A DNA stretch of 27,684 nucleotides from a virus: the IMG/VR virus record IMGVR_UViG_3300028400_000027, positions 1-27,684 of that record. The stretch is one strand, 5' to 3'. Every line of letters starts with the position of its first letter. Positions within the stretch are counted from its first letter, which is position 1. Made by a program: the position numbers and the translations under genes. Shown here piece by piece: positions 16,537 to 23,714 of the stretch. Under the pieces are notes generated by a model. The model saw only the letters and a program-made list of their open reading frames with translations, made no database searches and was not told the DNA's origin.

Positions 16537-16567
16537 ATTTGGTCTCTCTTTTTAATAATTTGAGTTA

Positions 16568-16596
16568 ATTGTAGTATAATTTTGTGGAATTGTCAA
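16568..16596 (-). promoter_or_regulatory. Sigma70-type promoter for clpA
   Basis: On the minus strand TTGACA (16596-16591), a 17-bp spacer and TACAAT (16573-16568). Perfect -35 and near-perfect -10. The start would fall about 25 bases before the ATG at 16536. It predicts early transcription by the unmodified host polymerase. Confidence 0.8.
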
Positions 16597-16606
16597 GTAA
16601 AAATAT

Positions 16607-17314
16607 TTAGTCACCTAATTGATTAATCAAAACCAACAAAGGTTTAGGTATATCTTCAGGAATGAATGCATCTAATTCAACTAATAGGTCACCTTTTTCT
16701 AATAAATTTCTAGGAGACTTTAAACCTTTATTTTTGATTCTCATCATAGTCCCCGGTTGTGTTCGAGGAGGAATCTTAATACGTATTTTTGTTCCATCTA
16801 ATAATTCAACATCTAAATCACATCCTTTAATAAGGTTCCAAATACTTATTTTTTGAATTTTAATAAGGTCAATACCAGAAAGTTTCCATTCTGGATCATC
16901 TTCAACGATAAATGTTATTATTATATCAAAATTTTTAATAAGATTCGGATAACGAATTTTAGTGCCGGTAGTGACGCCTTCGGGAATTTTTATTTGGACA
17001 ACTTCTTCTTTTCTGCGTGCAGGAATTTTCACATAATGAAAACCACCGAGAATCGAATCTTTAAATGATATTTTAACTGTTATGCCAATTTGAAATCGAT
17101 GTTGAAATATTGATTCGTTATAAGTGAAGGTGATATTTTCAGTATTCTTTTTCTGATTTTTAATCTTTTCGTAGGCGTCAGTAATTTCTTTGAATTTTTC
17201 CTCAGATCCACCACGGTCAGGATGATATTTCATTGTAAGGCGTTTGTAAGCCTTTTTTAATTCATCGTCTGAGATATTTGGATCAACACCTAGAATTTTA
17301 TATGGGTCGCTCAT
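16607..17314 (-). CDS. DnaJ-like co-chaperone (type II, no zinc finger)
   Basis: 235 residues from the ATG at 17314. The J domain (1-60) has [20 protein letters not shown] and the HPD tripeptide at 31-33, required to stimulate DnaK ATPase. The zinc-finger region is absent. Two substrate-binding beta domains follow ([48 protein letters not shown]), as in CbpA. It is shorter than CbpA (about 300 residues) because the Gly/Phe linker is nearly missing. It presumably works with host DnaK. It is next to clpA and both have strong early-type promoters. The -10 box ends six bases before the ATG, so the mRNA would be leaderless or nearly so. Confidence 0.9.
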   Translation of the reverse strand: MSDPYKILGVDPNISDDELKKAYKRLTMKYHPDRGGSEEKFKEITDAYEKIKNQKKNTENITFTYNESIFQHRFQIGITVKISFKDSILGGFHYVKIPARRKEEVVQIKIPEGVTTGTKIRYPNLIKNFDIIITFIVEDDPEWKLSGIDLIKIQKISIWNLIKGCDLDVELLDGTKIRIKIPPRTQPGTMMRIKNKGLKSPRNLLEKGDLLVELDAFIPEDIPKPLLVLINQLGD

Positions 17315-17320
17315 TAGATG

Positions 17321-17349
17321 AGTATAGCACATCAAAAAGAAAAAATCAA
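17321..17349 (-). promoter_or_regulatory. Sigma70-type promoter for dnaJ-like gene
   Basis: TTGATT (17349-17344), 17-bp spacer, TATACT (17326-17321) on the minus strand. The -35 overlaps the upstream stop codon. The expected start site coincides with the ATG at 17314, which predicts a leaderless transcript. Confidence 0.7.
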
Positions 17350-17930
17350 CGACGATTCATGTGTGCCCATTTAGATAGATCTTTATCGGTTATTTTATTT
17401 GTTTTTGTTTTTAATTGTGCCAAAGTTCGTAATTCGTTAATTTGAGTGTCTTCGCTATTGTAAATATTTTTAGTAGGTAATCCAGCAATTGTCCTCATTT
17501 CATTTAAATCTATTTCTTTAATTTCTCGATATTCTTTTGGGCTTAAAATTAAAATGTTTCGTAATGTATCGGCATCTGCAGGATAATCATTACCATCAAA
17601 TGTAATTTTCCAATCTGTAAGAGTAAATTCAGTTAAACTTTCGAGATCCTCAATCATCTCTATAAGTTGTTCTGGAACATGCATTCGACGTTTCATTTCA
17701 ACAAAAACAAGATAGCGATTTGGTTTGATTTCGCCAGGTGAACGGTCAGCATCAATAACCCATTTATATCCACTTTCAAACCACTTGACTAAATCGTCAG
17801 CAGCTAATTCACTTCTAACATAAAAACTTAAAACAACATACTCGTCATCGGAACCAACTTTACTCTCAAACTCATCAACAAATACAGTTGGTTTCATTAT
17901 TCCAACTAAATCTTTATATTCAAGACCCAT
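17346..17930 (-). CDS. Conserved T4-like phage protein of unknown function
   Basis: 194 residues. [23 protein letters not shown], then [24 protein letters not shown] and [12 protein letters not shown], form a pattern I recall in marine T4-like phages without known function. An acidic alpha/beta domain is followed by a helical tail with two similar short repeats, [16 protein letters not shown] and [15 protein letters not shown]. The start overlaps the preceding stop (TAATG), with GAGGAAG upstream, so both genes are coupled. A structural or head-associated role is possible. Confidence 0.6.
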   Translation of the reverse strand: MGLEYKDLVGIMKPTVFVDEFESKVGSDDEYVVLSFYVRSELAADDLVKWFESGYKWVIDADRSPGEIKPNRYLVFVEMKRRMHVPEQLIEMIEDLESLTEFTLTDWKITFDGNDYPADADTLRNILILSPKEYREIKEIDLNEMRTIAGLPTKNIYNSEDTQINELRTLAQLKTKTNKITDKDLSKWAHMNRR

Positions 17931-18517
17931 TAAATTTCTTCCTCTTCTTGTTCTTGAGCTGTTTGTTCAAGATCTTCTTCGTCATTATCTAAAACTGCAT
18001 CTTTATCTAAATCTTCTTCATAAGCTAAATCAAGATCAGCAAGATCAATTTCTTCACCTTCGAGTTCGATACTTCCGCTACGAATATCTGAAATTAAATC
18101 TTTCGGCATTGTAATTTCAACTAACCATATAGGCATTTCAATTAATTTTGGTTTTTTAGTTCCAGATCTAAAATCATCATATCCTTCAATTTTTTTTGGC
18201 ACTTTCATTTTTGTTTTGCGCCAACGAACAACACAATCATATGGAAGTAACCTTTTTGCTCCGCGAGGATCTGGCATCATATGGTAAGGCCACATAAAAG
18301 TACATGTAACTGTATATCGTTTTACAATTGGACCGCTAATGAGTTCTCCTAAAATCCAATTTTTGAAGGCATAAAGATTGATCTCGTCAAGGACTCCTTC
18401 AAAATCTAGTAGAATAGATAAACTTCCATCACTTAAATAGATATTTTTAATGGTTTCGGCGATTGCATAGTAGTCTGTATCGTTTTTGAAGAAATCTTCA
18501 ATACTCTGTTTGTCCAT
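17930..18517 (-). CDS. Conserved T4-like phage protein, possibly virion-associated
   Basis: 195 residues from the ATG at 18517, preceded by AAGGAT. A leftover upstream TTG is less likely. The core VKRYTVTCTFMWPYHMMPDP followed by RGAKRLLPYDC and PIWLVEITMPKDLISDIRSG is familiar from marine T4-like genomes, where it is listed as hypothetical or structural. The C-terminal 50 residues are extremely acidic (runs of D and E, ending EQEEEEI) and likely disordered. Late-promoter-like motifs precede the gene. Confidence 0.6.
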   Translation of the reverse strand: MDKQSIEDFFKNDTDYYAIAETIKNIYLSDGSLSILLDFEGVLDEINLYAFKNWILGELISGPIVKRYTVTCTFMWPYHMMPDPRGAKRLLPYDCVVRWRKTKMKVPKKIEGYDDFRSGTKKPKLIEMPIWLVEITMPKDLISDIRSGSIELEGEEIDLADLDLAYEEDLDKDAVLDNDEEDLEQTAQEQEEEEI

Positions 18518-18669
18518 TAACAAATCCTTAATTATTTACATTATTTATGATGAATCGACTATTGATACACAATCTAAAATATTTAGTTCAAAACCCCCAA
18601 TAATTAACTGAATATACCTTTAATACCTTCTTCTTGAGTAAATATTTTATACAACAAAGGAGAATAAAC
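18518..18669. promoter_or_regulatory. Divergent regulatory region before phoH
   Basis: On minus, CATAAATA (18549-18542) lies 24 bases before the ATG at 18517, with AAGGAT between, so it is a candidate late promoter. A second TAAATA core lies near 18577 on minus. On plus, GTAAATA near 18637-18643 precedes the phoH ribosome site. No sigma70 pair with proper spacing was found on plus. Confidence 0.4.
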
Positions 18670-19362
18670 TTGGCAAAAAAGAGAAAAAGTAAGGTAGTAA
18701 ATTTTAATGAAGCTCTGAAGTCAAGAGATATTAAATTAATTCCAAAAACACTAAACCAAGAGAGGTATATATTAAACTTATTAGACAACAATCAAGATAT
18801 TGTTATAGCTTATGGACCAGCAGGTACAGGTAAAACGTATCTTGCTATGCAAGCCGCCATAAAGAGCTTGCGAAATGGGTTATGCGAACGAATTGTACTA
18901 ACCAGACCCGCAGTGGGAGTTGAAGATGAAAAACACGGGTTCTTGCCCGGAACATTAGAAGAAAAAATGGCTCCGTGGACACGCCCGTTACTAGACGTGA
19001 TGAGAGAATATTATACCCCACCCGAAATTACAAGAATGCTAGATAACCAAATAGTCGAGATAGCACCCCTAGCATTTATGCGTGGTCGAAGTTTTAAGTA
19101 CTCATGGATCATCGCCGACGAAATGCAGAATGCAACGCCAGGGCAGATGAAGATGCTTTTAACCCGTATTGGAGAAGGAAGTAAAATAATTGTTACAGGT
19201 GACGTTGAGCAAACTGATCGGTTACGGGATAATGGCTTAATTGATCTTTGTAATCGTTTACAAGAGTCAACGCAAGGAATTTCATTATGTAAATTAGATA
19301 GTGACGATATTCAACGTCATAAAATTATAGAAACTGTTTTAGAAATGTACAGCGACCTGTAA
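18670..19362 (+). CDS. phoH: PhoH-like P-loop ATPase (TTG start)
   Basis: 230 residues. Walker A GPAGTGKT (49-56), LTRPAVGVEDEKHGFLPG, Walker B WIIADEMQNATPGQMK and TGDVEQTD are hallmark PhoH motifs. PhoH proteins are RNA-linked ATPases often carried by marine phages; the phage role is unsettled. The TTG at 18670 is chosen because AAAGGAGA stands eight bases before it. The in-frame TTG at 18634 would begin upstream of that ribosome site. It is a lone plus-strand gene within a minus-strand block and its last 38 bases overlap the oppositely transcribed HAD gene. Confidence 0.93.
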   Translation: MAKKRKSKVVNFNEALKSRDIKLIPKTLNQERYILNLLDNNQDIVIAYGPAGTGKTYLAMQAAIKSLRNGLCERIVLTRPAVGVEDEKHGFLPGTLEEKMAPWTRPLLDVMREYYTPPEITRMLDNQIVEIAPLAFMRGRSFKYSWIIADEMQNATPGQMKMLLTRIGEGSKIIVTGDVEQTDRLRDNGLIDLCNRLQESTQGISLCKLDSDDIQRHKIIETVLEMYSDL

Positions 19363-19933
19363 CCATTTCATAAATTTCAGACCAGTTCTTAACTATTGGA
19401 ATGGCAGAATTTTGGTAATGCATGTTGAACCCGTGCTCCATTAAGATTGGTTGGAGCCCAACATCAAGTCCATCTTCTGCATTGCGAACATTATCTTCGA
19501 TCCAAAATAATCCACTATTTTGGAATTGCGAAAGATATTCTTTTTTCGAAGATCCAATGGGCAAGCATTCAATGTGATCAAAAACATCCCCAAAAAGTTT
19601 CTGAAGATTTGCCGTTCTTAATTTTTTAACGTTTTCATCGTCACTTACACTCGAAATAACATGAAAACGATAACCTGCATTTCCTAATTTTCTTACATAC
19701 TCAACAGCATCTCGCAAAGGTGGGAGGAATCCAATCGCTGCTGAATTATTAAAAATTTCGACTGCTCGAATCGACTCTTCGTCAGTTAGTCCATATTGAT
19801 CTGAAATTCTCGATGATAAACCTTTATCGTCGAGGATAGGAAGATGTCCATGATGCTCAAACCAAATTTGAAAGGCATATTCCCAATTTAATAATACACC
19901 ATCGCAGTCTGTTAAAATTATTTTATTCTTCAT
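19325..19933 (-). CDS. HAD-family phosphatase
   Basis: 202 residues. TDCDGVLLNW gives D9-x-D11 (nucleophile and acid), VISSVS (92-97) is motif II, K130/K131 are motif III candidates and WIEDNVRNAEDG (144-155) is the metal-binding motif IV. The layout with a helical cap fits small nucleotide or sugar-phosphate phosphatases, such as phage deoxynucleotidases. The substrate cannot be told. The C-terminal 12 codons overlap the end of phoH, and the start overlaps the next upstream gene's end by 11 bases. Confidence 0.85.
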   Translation of the reverse strand: MKNKIILTDCDGVLLNWEYAFQIWFEHHGHLPILDDKGLSSRISDQYGLTDEESIRAVEIFNNSAAIGFLPPLRDAVEYVRKLGNAGYRFHVISSVSDDENVKKLRTANLQKLFGDVFDHIECLPIGSSKKEYLSQFQNSGLFWIEDNVRNAEDGLDVGLQPILMEHGFNMHYQNSAIPIVKNWSEIYEMVTGRCTFLKQFL

Positions 19934-20231
19934 TCTTTGTTAGAGTTTCTTTTGCAATTTCTAATGCTTCTTCAAGAATCTCATATTTCTTTTCTAATTG
20001 CTTAATGATATCTGGATAATGCTGTTTATAAAAATTATTGATTTTTTCAAAATTCTTTGGATCTTTTGCTAATTCATTTTGAAATCTTGATTTCACAACT
20101 TTTTGATCTTTGTAATCAATAATTACAGACGCTAGTCGTTCATCAGATTTTTTTATTTTATCTGCAACCTTAGCTTGTTCTGTATATTTTCCGTTTGGTG
20201 TTTGATAGTACATTACAATAAAATATCTCAT
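19923..20231 (-). CDS. Small conserved phage protein of unknown function
   Basis: 102 residues. An N-terminal beta segment (MRYFIVMYYQTPNGKYTEQ; LASVIIDYKDQKVVKS) is followed by a helical tail (YPDIIKQLEKKYEILEEAL). I recall similar MRYF-type proteins in marine T4-like phages, always unassigned. It sits directly after the clamp loader gene (TAATG-type overlap), where T4 has gene 62, but no similarity to gp62 is visible. Confidence 0.6.
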   Translation of the reverse strand: MRYFIVMYYQTPNGKYTEQAKVADKIKKSDERLASVIIDYKDQKVVKSRFQNELAKDPKNFEKINNFYKQHYPDIIKQLEKKYEILEEALEIAKETLTKNEE

Positions 20232-21166
20232 TATTCTTTCTCTCTAATTTTAACTAAATCAATAAGAGTAGCACTTAAATTAATTTCTGGATCTGCTACA
20301 AATGAATGATTAACTAAACCATCACGTATAATTAAAATCGCTTCATCTTGTTCGGTTTCAGTATCACCCCAAAGGTCAAGGTTATTATACATCCATCTAA
20401 AAATTTCTTCCATTTCCTCTGGACGAACACTCGAACACAAAACTTTTCGTGCTTCGGTATATTTTTTTTGTTTTAGTAATTCAACAACTTTAAATTTATA
20501 ATCGTCGTTTGAATTAACTACGTCTTTGCTATTTGGTGCTACTAATGTTCCTGTGCCACTATTCATTTGACAAAGATTTAGACATTTGCGTAAATCAGGA
20601 TAAGTTGACTTAACATAATTATCGAGAATATCAATATCAAATTCAATACCTTCGTCAATCAAAATTTGTGCCACTCTTGCAGTAAATTCAACTTGATCAA
20701 TGACATCAATATGAAATCCCTGGCAGCGTGAATGCAACGGACCAATAATACGATGAGGAAAATTACAAGTAAGAATAAATCTTGCTGTTGAAGAATACTT
20801 CTCCATTAGTCCACGCAAAACTGCTTGAGCATTGGCAGAAAGATAATCTGCTTCATCAAGTAATACAACCTTAAAATCGCCAAATGGCATTGTTTGTACA
20901 AATCCTTCAATTGTTTCCCTAATATAATCTACTCCATTGTCGCGACTAGCATTAATTTCTTTTACATCAAAATTGTCGATACCCAATTGATTAATTAAAA
21001 TTTTAGCCAAAGTTGTTTTTCCTGTCCCCGGAGGTCCACTAAACAAAAGATGAGGGATGGATTTTTCCTTTATCCAACTTTCAACTTGGTTCTTTTGATC
21101 TTCATCCCTAAATACATATCCATCAATAGTTTTTGGTCGATATTTTTCAACCCATAATTCTTTCAT
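20231..21166 (-). CDS. 44: Sliding clamp loader large subunit, gp44-like
   Basis: 311-residue AAA+ clamp loader ATPase. WVEKYRPKTIDGYV (5-18), Walker A GPPGTGKT (44-51), DEAD box LLDEADYL (102-109), NFPHRIIGPLHSRCQG with the SRC motif (146-148). It loads the phage sliding clamp together with gp62. Neither gp45 nor gp62 is recognisable in this window. It overlaps the genes on both sides by one base, forming a coupled unit with the TagD-like gene. Confidence 0.95.
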   Translation of the reverse strand: MKELWVEKYRPKTIDGYVFRDEDQKNQVESWIKEKSIPHLLFSGPPGTGKTTLAKILINQLGIDNFDVKEINASRDNGVDYIRETIEGFVQTMPFGDFKVVLLDEADYLSANAQAVLRGLMEKYSSTARFILTCNFPHRIIGPLHSRCQGFHIDVIDQVEFTARVAQILIDEGIEFDIDILDNYVKSTYPDLRKCLNLCQMNSGTGTLVAPNSKDVVNSNDDYKFKVVELLKQKKYTEARKVLCSSVRPEEMEEIFRWMYNNLDLWGDTETEQDEAILIIRDGLVNHSFVADPEINLSATLIDLVKIREKE

Positions 21167-21591
21167 TAAATTCTACTCCTTTGCGATTGAATTCGTTTTC
21201 GTAAACTTGATGTGCTGAATGAATGCTTTCTATTATTATAGACAATTTCTATATTTTTATCAATACACAATTGCCTGCCAGTAAAATCCTTATCTTTATA
21301 TTCTTCACCGATAAACCTTTTGTTTATAGGATAAGTTAAAAGAATATCTTCAACTTCCTTTTCGGTCGTATATGGAATTATTTGATCAACATATTTACAA
21401 CCTCGAAGTTGCACATACCTTTCGAAAACTGTTTGGATTGGTTTATTTTTTTCTGGACGATCAATTGTAGGATCAGTTTGAAGACACGCTATTAAATAGT
21501 CACATTGATTTTTTGCTTCTTCAAGCATTACAACATGACCAGCATGTAAAAGATCAAAAGATGAAAAAGTAATTCCAATTATTTTTGACAT
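21166..21591 (-). CDS. Cytidylyltransferase, glycerol-3-phosphate (TagD)-like
   Basis: 141 residues from the ATG at 21591 with AGAGG upstream. TFSSFDLLHAGH (8-19) is the HxGH nucleotide-binding motif. ERYVQLRGCKYVDQIIPY (58-74), RFIGEEYKDKDFTG (92-105) and STSSLRKRI (126-134, the RTxGIST-type loop) match TagD/TarD-like enzymes, which make CDP-glycerol from CTP. Size fits (about 130 residues). A related activated alcohol or sugar precursor is also possible. The promoter and leader are unusual: an inverted repeat spans the core promoter and contains the ribosome site. Confidence 0.85.
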   Translation of the reverse strand: MSKIIGITFSSFDLLHAGHVVMLEEAKNQCDYLIACLQTDPTIDRPEKNKPIQTVFERYVQLRGCKYVDQIIPYTTEKEVEDILLTYPINKRFIGEEYKDKDFTGRQLCIDKNIEIVYNNRKHSFSTSSLRKRIQSQRSRI

Positions 21592-21597
21592 AATAAA

Positions 21598-21636
21598 ACC
21601 TCTAAACAATATAATAATACATAATTGTTTAGAGGT
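21598..21636 (-). promoter_or_regulatory. 13-bp perfect inverted repeat over promoter and ribosome site of the TagD-like gene
   Basis: ACCTCTAAACAAT (21598-21610) and its exact complement (21624-21636) are separated by 13 bases. The left arm on plus corresponds to the mRNA's AGAGGT, the ribosome site of the gene starting at 21591. Either the transcript folds and hides this site, or the DNA palindrome is an operator covering the promoter. Confidence 0.75.
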
Positions 21637-21639
21637 CAA
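21611..21639 (-). promoter_or_regulatory. Sigma70-type promoter for TagD-like gene / clamp loader group
   Basis: TTGACC (21639-21634), 17-bp spacer, TATTAT (21616-21611) on the minus strand. The -35 and the predicted start lie in the two arms of the inverted repeat. It should drive the TagD-like gene, gp44-like gene and downstream minus-strand genes. Confidence 0.65.
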
Positions 21640-21651
21640 ATTATTTGAGTA

Positions 21652-21984
21652 TTAAATTTCTTCTTGATGTCCGGGTTCCCAAAGTTCGAGTTCTTTGGCG
21701 CCGTGCGTATAGACTCTTATTGGTCCTGGTGCATCATGATGATAATAACGAGTCCAGTAGGTTTCATAATCATCTGGACCGATTCGTTCGGTATGATATT
21801 CTTTGTCCATCCAGCCAAGAGCTTCAACATCTCCTAGAGTATATACAGGTTCGATGGTACTCGAAACATTGTGTACAATAGGAGCCATGCCGGCCTCAAT
21901 TTCAGCTTTGAGACGTGCACGTCTCTTTTCTGGGTCGCGCATCTCACTTTCGATAGATTCAATAATATCGATTAAATTTCTCAC
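21652..21984 (-). CDS. Unknown protein with possible capsid-targeting-like N-terminus (GTG start)
   Basis: 110 residues. The GTG at 21984 overlaps the preceding stop as GTGA and has TAGGA eight bases upstream. The start MRNLIDIIESIESEM has (I)IE|S and weakly resembles capsid-targeting leaders. The rest is rich in aromatic, charged residues (DDYETYWTRYYHHDAPGPIRVYTHG) and has no recognised family. It ends just before the TagD-like promoter. Confidence 0.5.
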   Translation of the reverse strand: MRNLIDIIESIESEMRDPEKRRARLKAEIEAGMAPIVHNVSSTIEPVYTLGDVEALGWMDKEYHTERIGPDDYETYWTRYYHHDAPGPIRVYTHGAKELELWEPGHQEEI

Positions 21985-22322
21985 ACGTCTAATCCTACGG
22001 CATATTCGCCTTTACGTGGTCCAGCATAGACAGCAACAAATATTGATCCTTTGCCTTGTGGTTCGATTTTGAAACCAGGGCCTTTGATTTCAGGATCCAT
22101 TGTATCTATTAATGGGGGAATAAATTTTGTACCGGGAATTTTCTTTGAAAGTTTGGTTGCAAGGTCTTCTAAATTCATTGGTTTATTAGTTGCAAGCCAA
22201 GTTTTTAGAGCGCCAGCGGATTTTTCGCGCTCTTCAACTTTATAACCTAAACTTTTCAAAGCATCAATAATCTGTTTATTGTAAGATTGAACGTTTTCTA
22301 TTAAAAATTCTGATGATTTCAT
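21981..22322 (-). CDS. Small protein with capsid-targeting-like N-terminus
   Basis: 113 residues from the ATG at 22322, chosen over an upstream start because it gives MKSSEFLIEN, a strong match to the capsid-targeting pattern (LIE|N as possible cut). The mature part is alpha/beta: IIDALKSLGYKVEEREKSAG, NLEDLATKLSKKIPG, then GSIFVAVYAGPRKGEYAVGLDV. No family recognised. ATAAATA lies seven bases before the ATG and there is no Shine-Dalgarno sequence, as for other predicted late genes, although neighbouring genes look early or middle. Confidence 0.55.
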   Translation of the reverse strand: MKSSEFLIENVQSYNKQIIDALKSLGYKVEEREKSAGALKTWLATNKPMNLEDLATKLSKKIPGTKFIPPLIDTMDPEIKGPGFKIEPQGKGSIFVAVYAGPRKGEYAVGLDV

Positions 22323-22329
22323 AATATAA

Positions 22330-22336
22330 TATTTAT
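22330..22336 (-). promoter_or_regulatory. Late-promoter-like ATAAATA, 7 bases before ATG
   Basis: GATAAATA on the minus strand overlaps the stop codon of the GroES-like gene and is followed by TTATATT and the ATG at 22322. Confidence 0.45.
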
Positions 22337-22749
22337 CAAAAATCGTCAATGCCGGTGTTATGCAACGATCCTTCGATCTTATGCAAATTCGAATTCACTG
22401 AGATAGCATCGGACCAAGTCTCTGCAGATGGTTCATCACTTACTATCATAATATCTTTTGGATCAACTCTGCGAATTACTTTTTCTTCGTTATTAATTTG
22501 AACTTTAATTCCTCTGGTCCATCGTCCATGATCAACAAGAACCCAATCACCAATTTTAACAGTTGATTGTTCAGGTCCAACTGCACATACTTTACCCCAT
22601 CGGGGTCTGATTCCTTCAGATTTTTTATCATCTGACGGAATAATGATTCCACCGTTGGTGATTCGTTCACTAAAATCCATGCTTTCAACAATTACATGAT
22701 CTTTAATTGGTAAAAGTTCTTTTACTTGAAAAGCCGCTAAAGATGTCAT
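22336..22749 (-). CDS. GroES-like co-chaperonin (functional analogue of T4 gp31)
   Basis: 137 residues. LLPIKDHVIVES at the N-terminus, the mobile loop region ERITNGGIIIPSDDKKSEG (GGIII at 33-37), then GKVCAVGPEQSTVKIGDWVLVDHG and a C-terminal PKDIMIVSD strand match GroES (LRPLHDRVIV, GGIVL, GRVLAVG, VGDIVIF). T4 gp31 replaces GroES to fold the major capsid protein. Here the fold is closer to bacterial GroES, with a 30-residue C-terminal extension and an insert near 75-88. The start overlaps the preceding stop (TAATG). Confidence 0.88.
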   Translation of the reverse strand: MTSLAAFQVKELLPIKDHVIVESMDFSERITNGGIIIPSDDKKSEGIRPRWGKVCAVGPEQSTVKIGDWVLVDHGRWTRGIKVQINNEEKVIRRVDPKDIMIVSDEPSAETWSDAISVNSNLHKIEGSLHNTGIDDF

Positions 22750-23165
22750 TAGATCTTTTTTACTCCGTCTGATTTTCTTTCTTTTTCTTGTGGCGAAAGT
22801 TCTGGTTCTTGTTTAACTTCGCGAGCCTTAGCGATAGCACTAGCTAAGCCGCCTGCAGGAACCTCAACTTTTTTCTTTTTTGGTTTTTTTGGTTTTGCTT
22901 CTTTAACTGGTTCTTGCATTTTTGTTTCGGCTGCACGCTTACTCGTAAAAACCGGCGAATCTTGAGGGACGTTTCCAATTTGCTTTCTATAATTTTTGTT
23001 AACTTGTGCATTGCGTTTTACAATGCTTTTATTTTCGTTACTAATAACATCACCCCGGGCATTTATTCCCATATTTCCAACAGCCCGAACTTCTTCATTT
23101 TTTAAAAGAAGTTTTTGCATGTCAATTTCTTGTCCAGACGCTGTTCTATAAATTCTACCTGACAT
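22749..23165 (-). CDS. Conserved T4-like phage protein, probably structural
   Basis: 138 residues. GRIYRTASGQEIDMQKLLLKNEE and VRAVGNMGINARGDVI resemble a conserved marine T4-like protein (pattern RAVGNMxVNARGD) of unknown, possibly virion, role. The C-terminal half is low-complexity, Lys/Pro/Glu-rich (EAKPKKPKKKKVEVP) and likely disordered. AAGGAATG serves as ribosome site. A late-promoter-like ATAAATA lies 24 bases before the ATG. Confidence 0.6.
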   Translation of the reverse strand: MSGRIYRTASGQEIDMQKLLLKNEEVRAVGNMGINARGDVISNENKSIVKRNAQVNKNYRKQIGNVPQDSPVFTSKRAAETKMQEPVKEAKPKKPKKKKVEVPAGGLASAIAKAREVKQEPELSPQEKERKSDGVKKI

Positions 23166-23189
23166 ATTTTCATTCCTTCGTTATATGCA

Positions 23190-23196
23190 TATTTAT
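23190..23196 (-). promoter_or_regulatory. Late-promoter-like ATAAATA with downstream ribosome site
   Basis: GATAAATA on the minus strand, 24 bases before the ATG at 23165, with AAGGAA between, so a conventional short leader is possible. It overlaps the Leu-Arg-stop codons of the DnaE-like gene. Confidence 0.5.
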
Positions 23197-23714
23197 CTTA
23201 AAAATTCCTTTGGATCTAAATCGTAATACATACTGTTAATTCTATGAACTTTTAATTTATAAAGAACGTACGAACTAACCGAACTCCCGCGACCCACTCC
23301 CCATATAATATTATTTAATTCCATTACATCTACTAGATATTTTAAATATCTCAATAGATCAAGCAAACCGCGTTCTTGATATAGTAATAATTCTTCGCCA
23401 CATCTTTGTAATTCTTCTTGAGTTTCGCAAAGATCTAGGACATATTTGCAAATGTCCATTTCTTTATATGATTCTGGCATGAACCATTTTTGTTGTCTTT
23501 CGATATCAAATTCTTGAATTGATTTGTCTTCTTCGAAATATTTTATTAATGCTTCGTATCCTACCAAAGCATTAGCTTTTTCAATATCGATATCGTCTTC
23601 GATAATAAAAGGACCTGGTTTATATTCACTCAAACCACTACTTGTGTCATGCATTAACACATCAAAAATTTCATCCTCTGTAAAAATTATCTGGCCAAAT
23701 TTATCTTTTTTCAT
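23193..23714 (-). CDS. DNA polymerase III alpha (DnaE)-like fragment lacking the catalytic aspartates
   Basis: 173 residues. LLDLLRYLKYLVDVMELNNI followed by IWGVGRGSSVSSYVLYKL (138-154) and INSMYYDLDPKEFLR matches the DnaE segment 'dfv.yak..gi.vgpGRGS..gSlvaY.lgIt.iDPl...LlFeRFL'. In DnaE the catalytic PDxDxDF follows immediately; here the protein stops at that point. It therefore has a nucleotide-binding palm segment without the active-site acids and cannot be a polymerase by itself. The frame is clean up to the stop and the gene overlaps its upstream neighbour (ATGA), so it looks like an established gene rather than decay. Confidence 0.75.
   Translation of the reverse strand: MKKDKFGQIIFTEDEIFDVLMHDTSSGLSEYKPGPFIIEDDIDIEKANALVGYEALIKYFEEDKSIQEFDIERQQKWFMPESYKEMDICKYVLDLCETQEELQRCGEELLLYQERGLLDLLRYLKYLVDVMELNNIIWGVGRGSSVSSYVLYKLKVHRINSMYYDLDPKEFLR

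Noticed and set aside
17315-17335. Upstream start for the dnaJ-like gene
   Set aside because: The extra residues lie across the -10 box of a strong promoter, and J domains usually begin within a few residues of the DPYKILG motif.
19923-20231. Clamp loader small subunit gp62 by position
   Set aside because: Position after gp44 fits, but the length is too short and no gp62-like sequence is seen.
21598-21636. Inverted repeat as a plain Rho-independent terminator
   Set aside because: The stem is AT-rich and followed by only TTTT before TATTATG; the right arm holds a ribosome site and the repeat spans a good promoter, so a regulatory role fits better.
21645-21881. Plus-strand open frame opposite the GTG-start gene
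   Set aside because: No ribosome site, no plausible composition, and it lies wholly over a better supported minus-strand gene.
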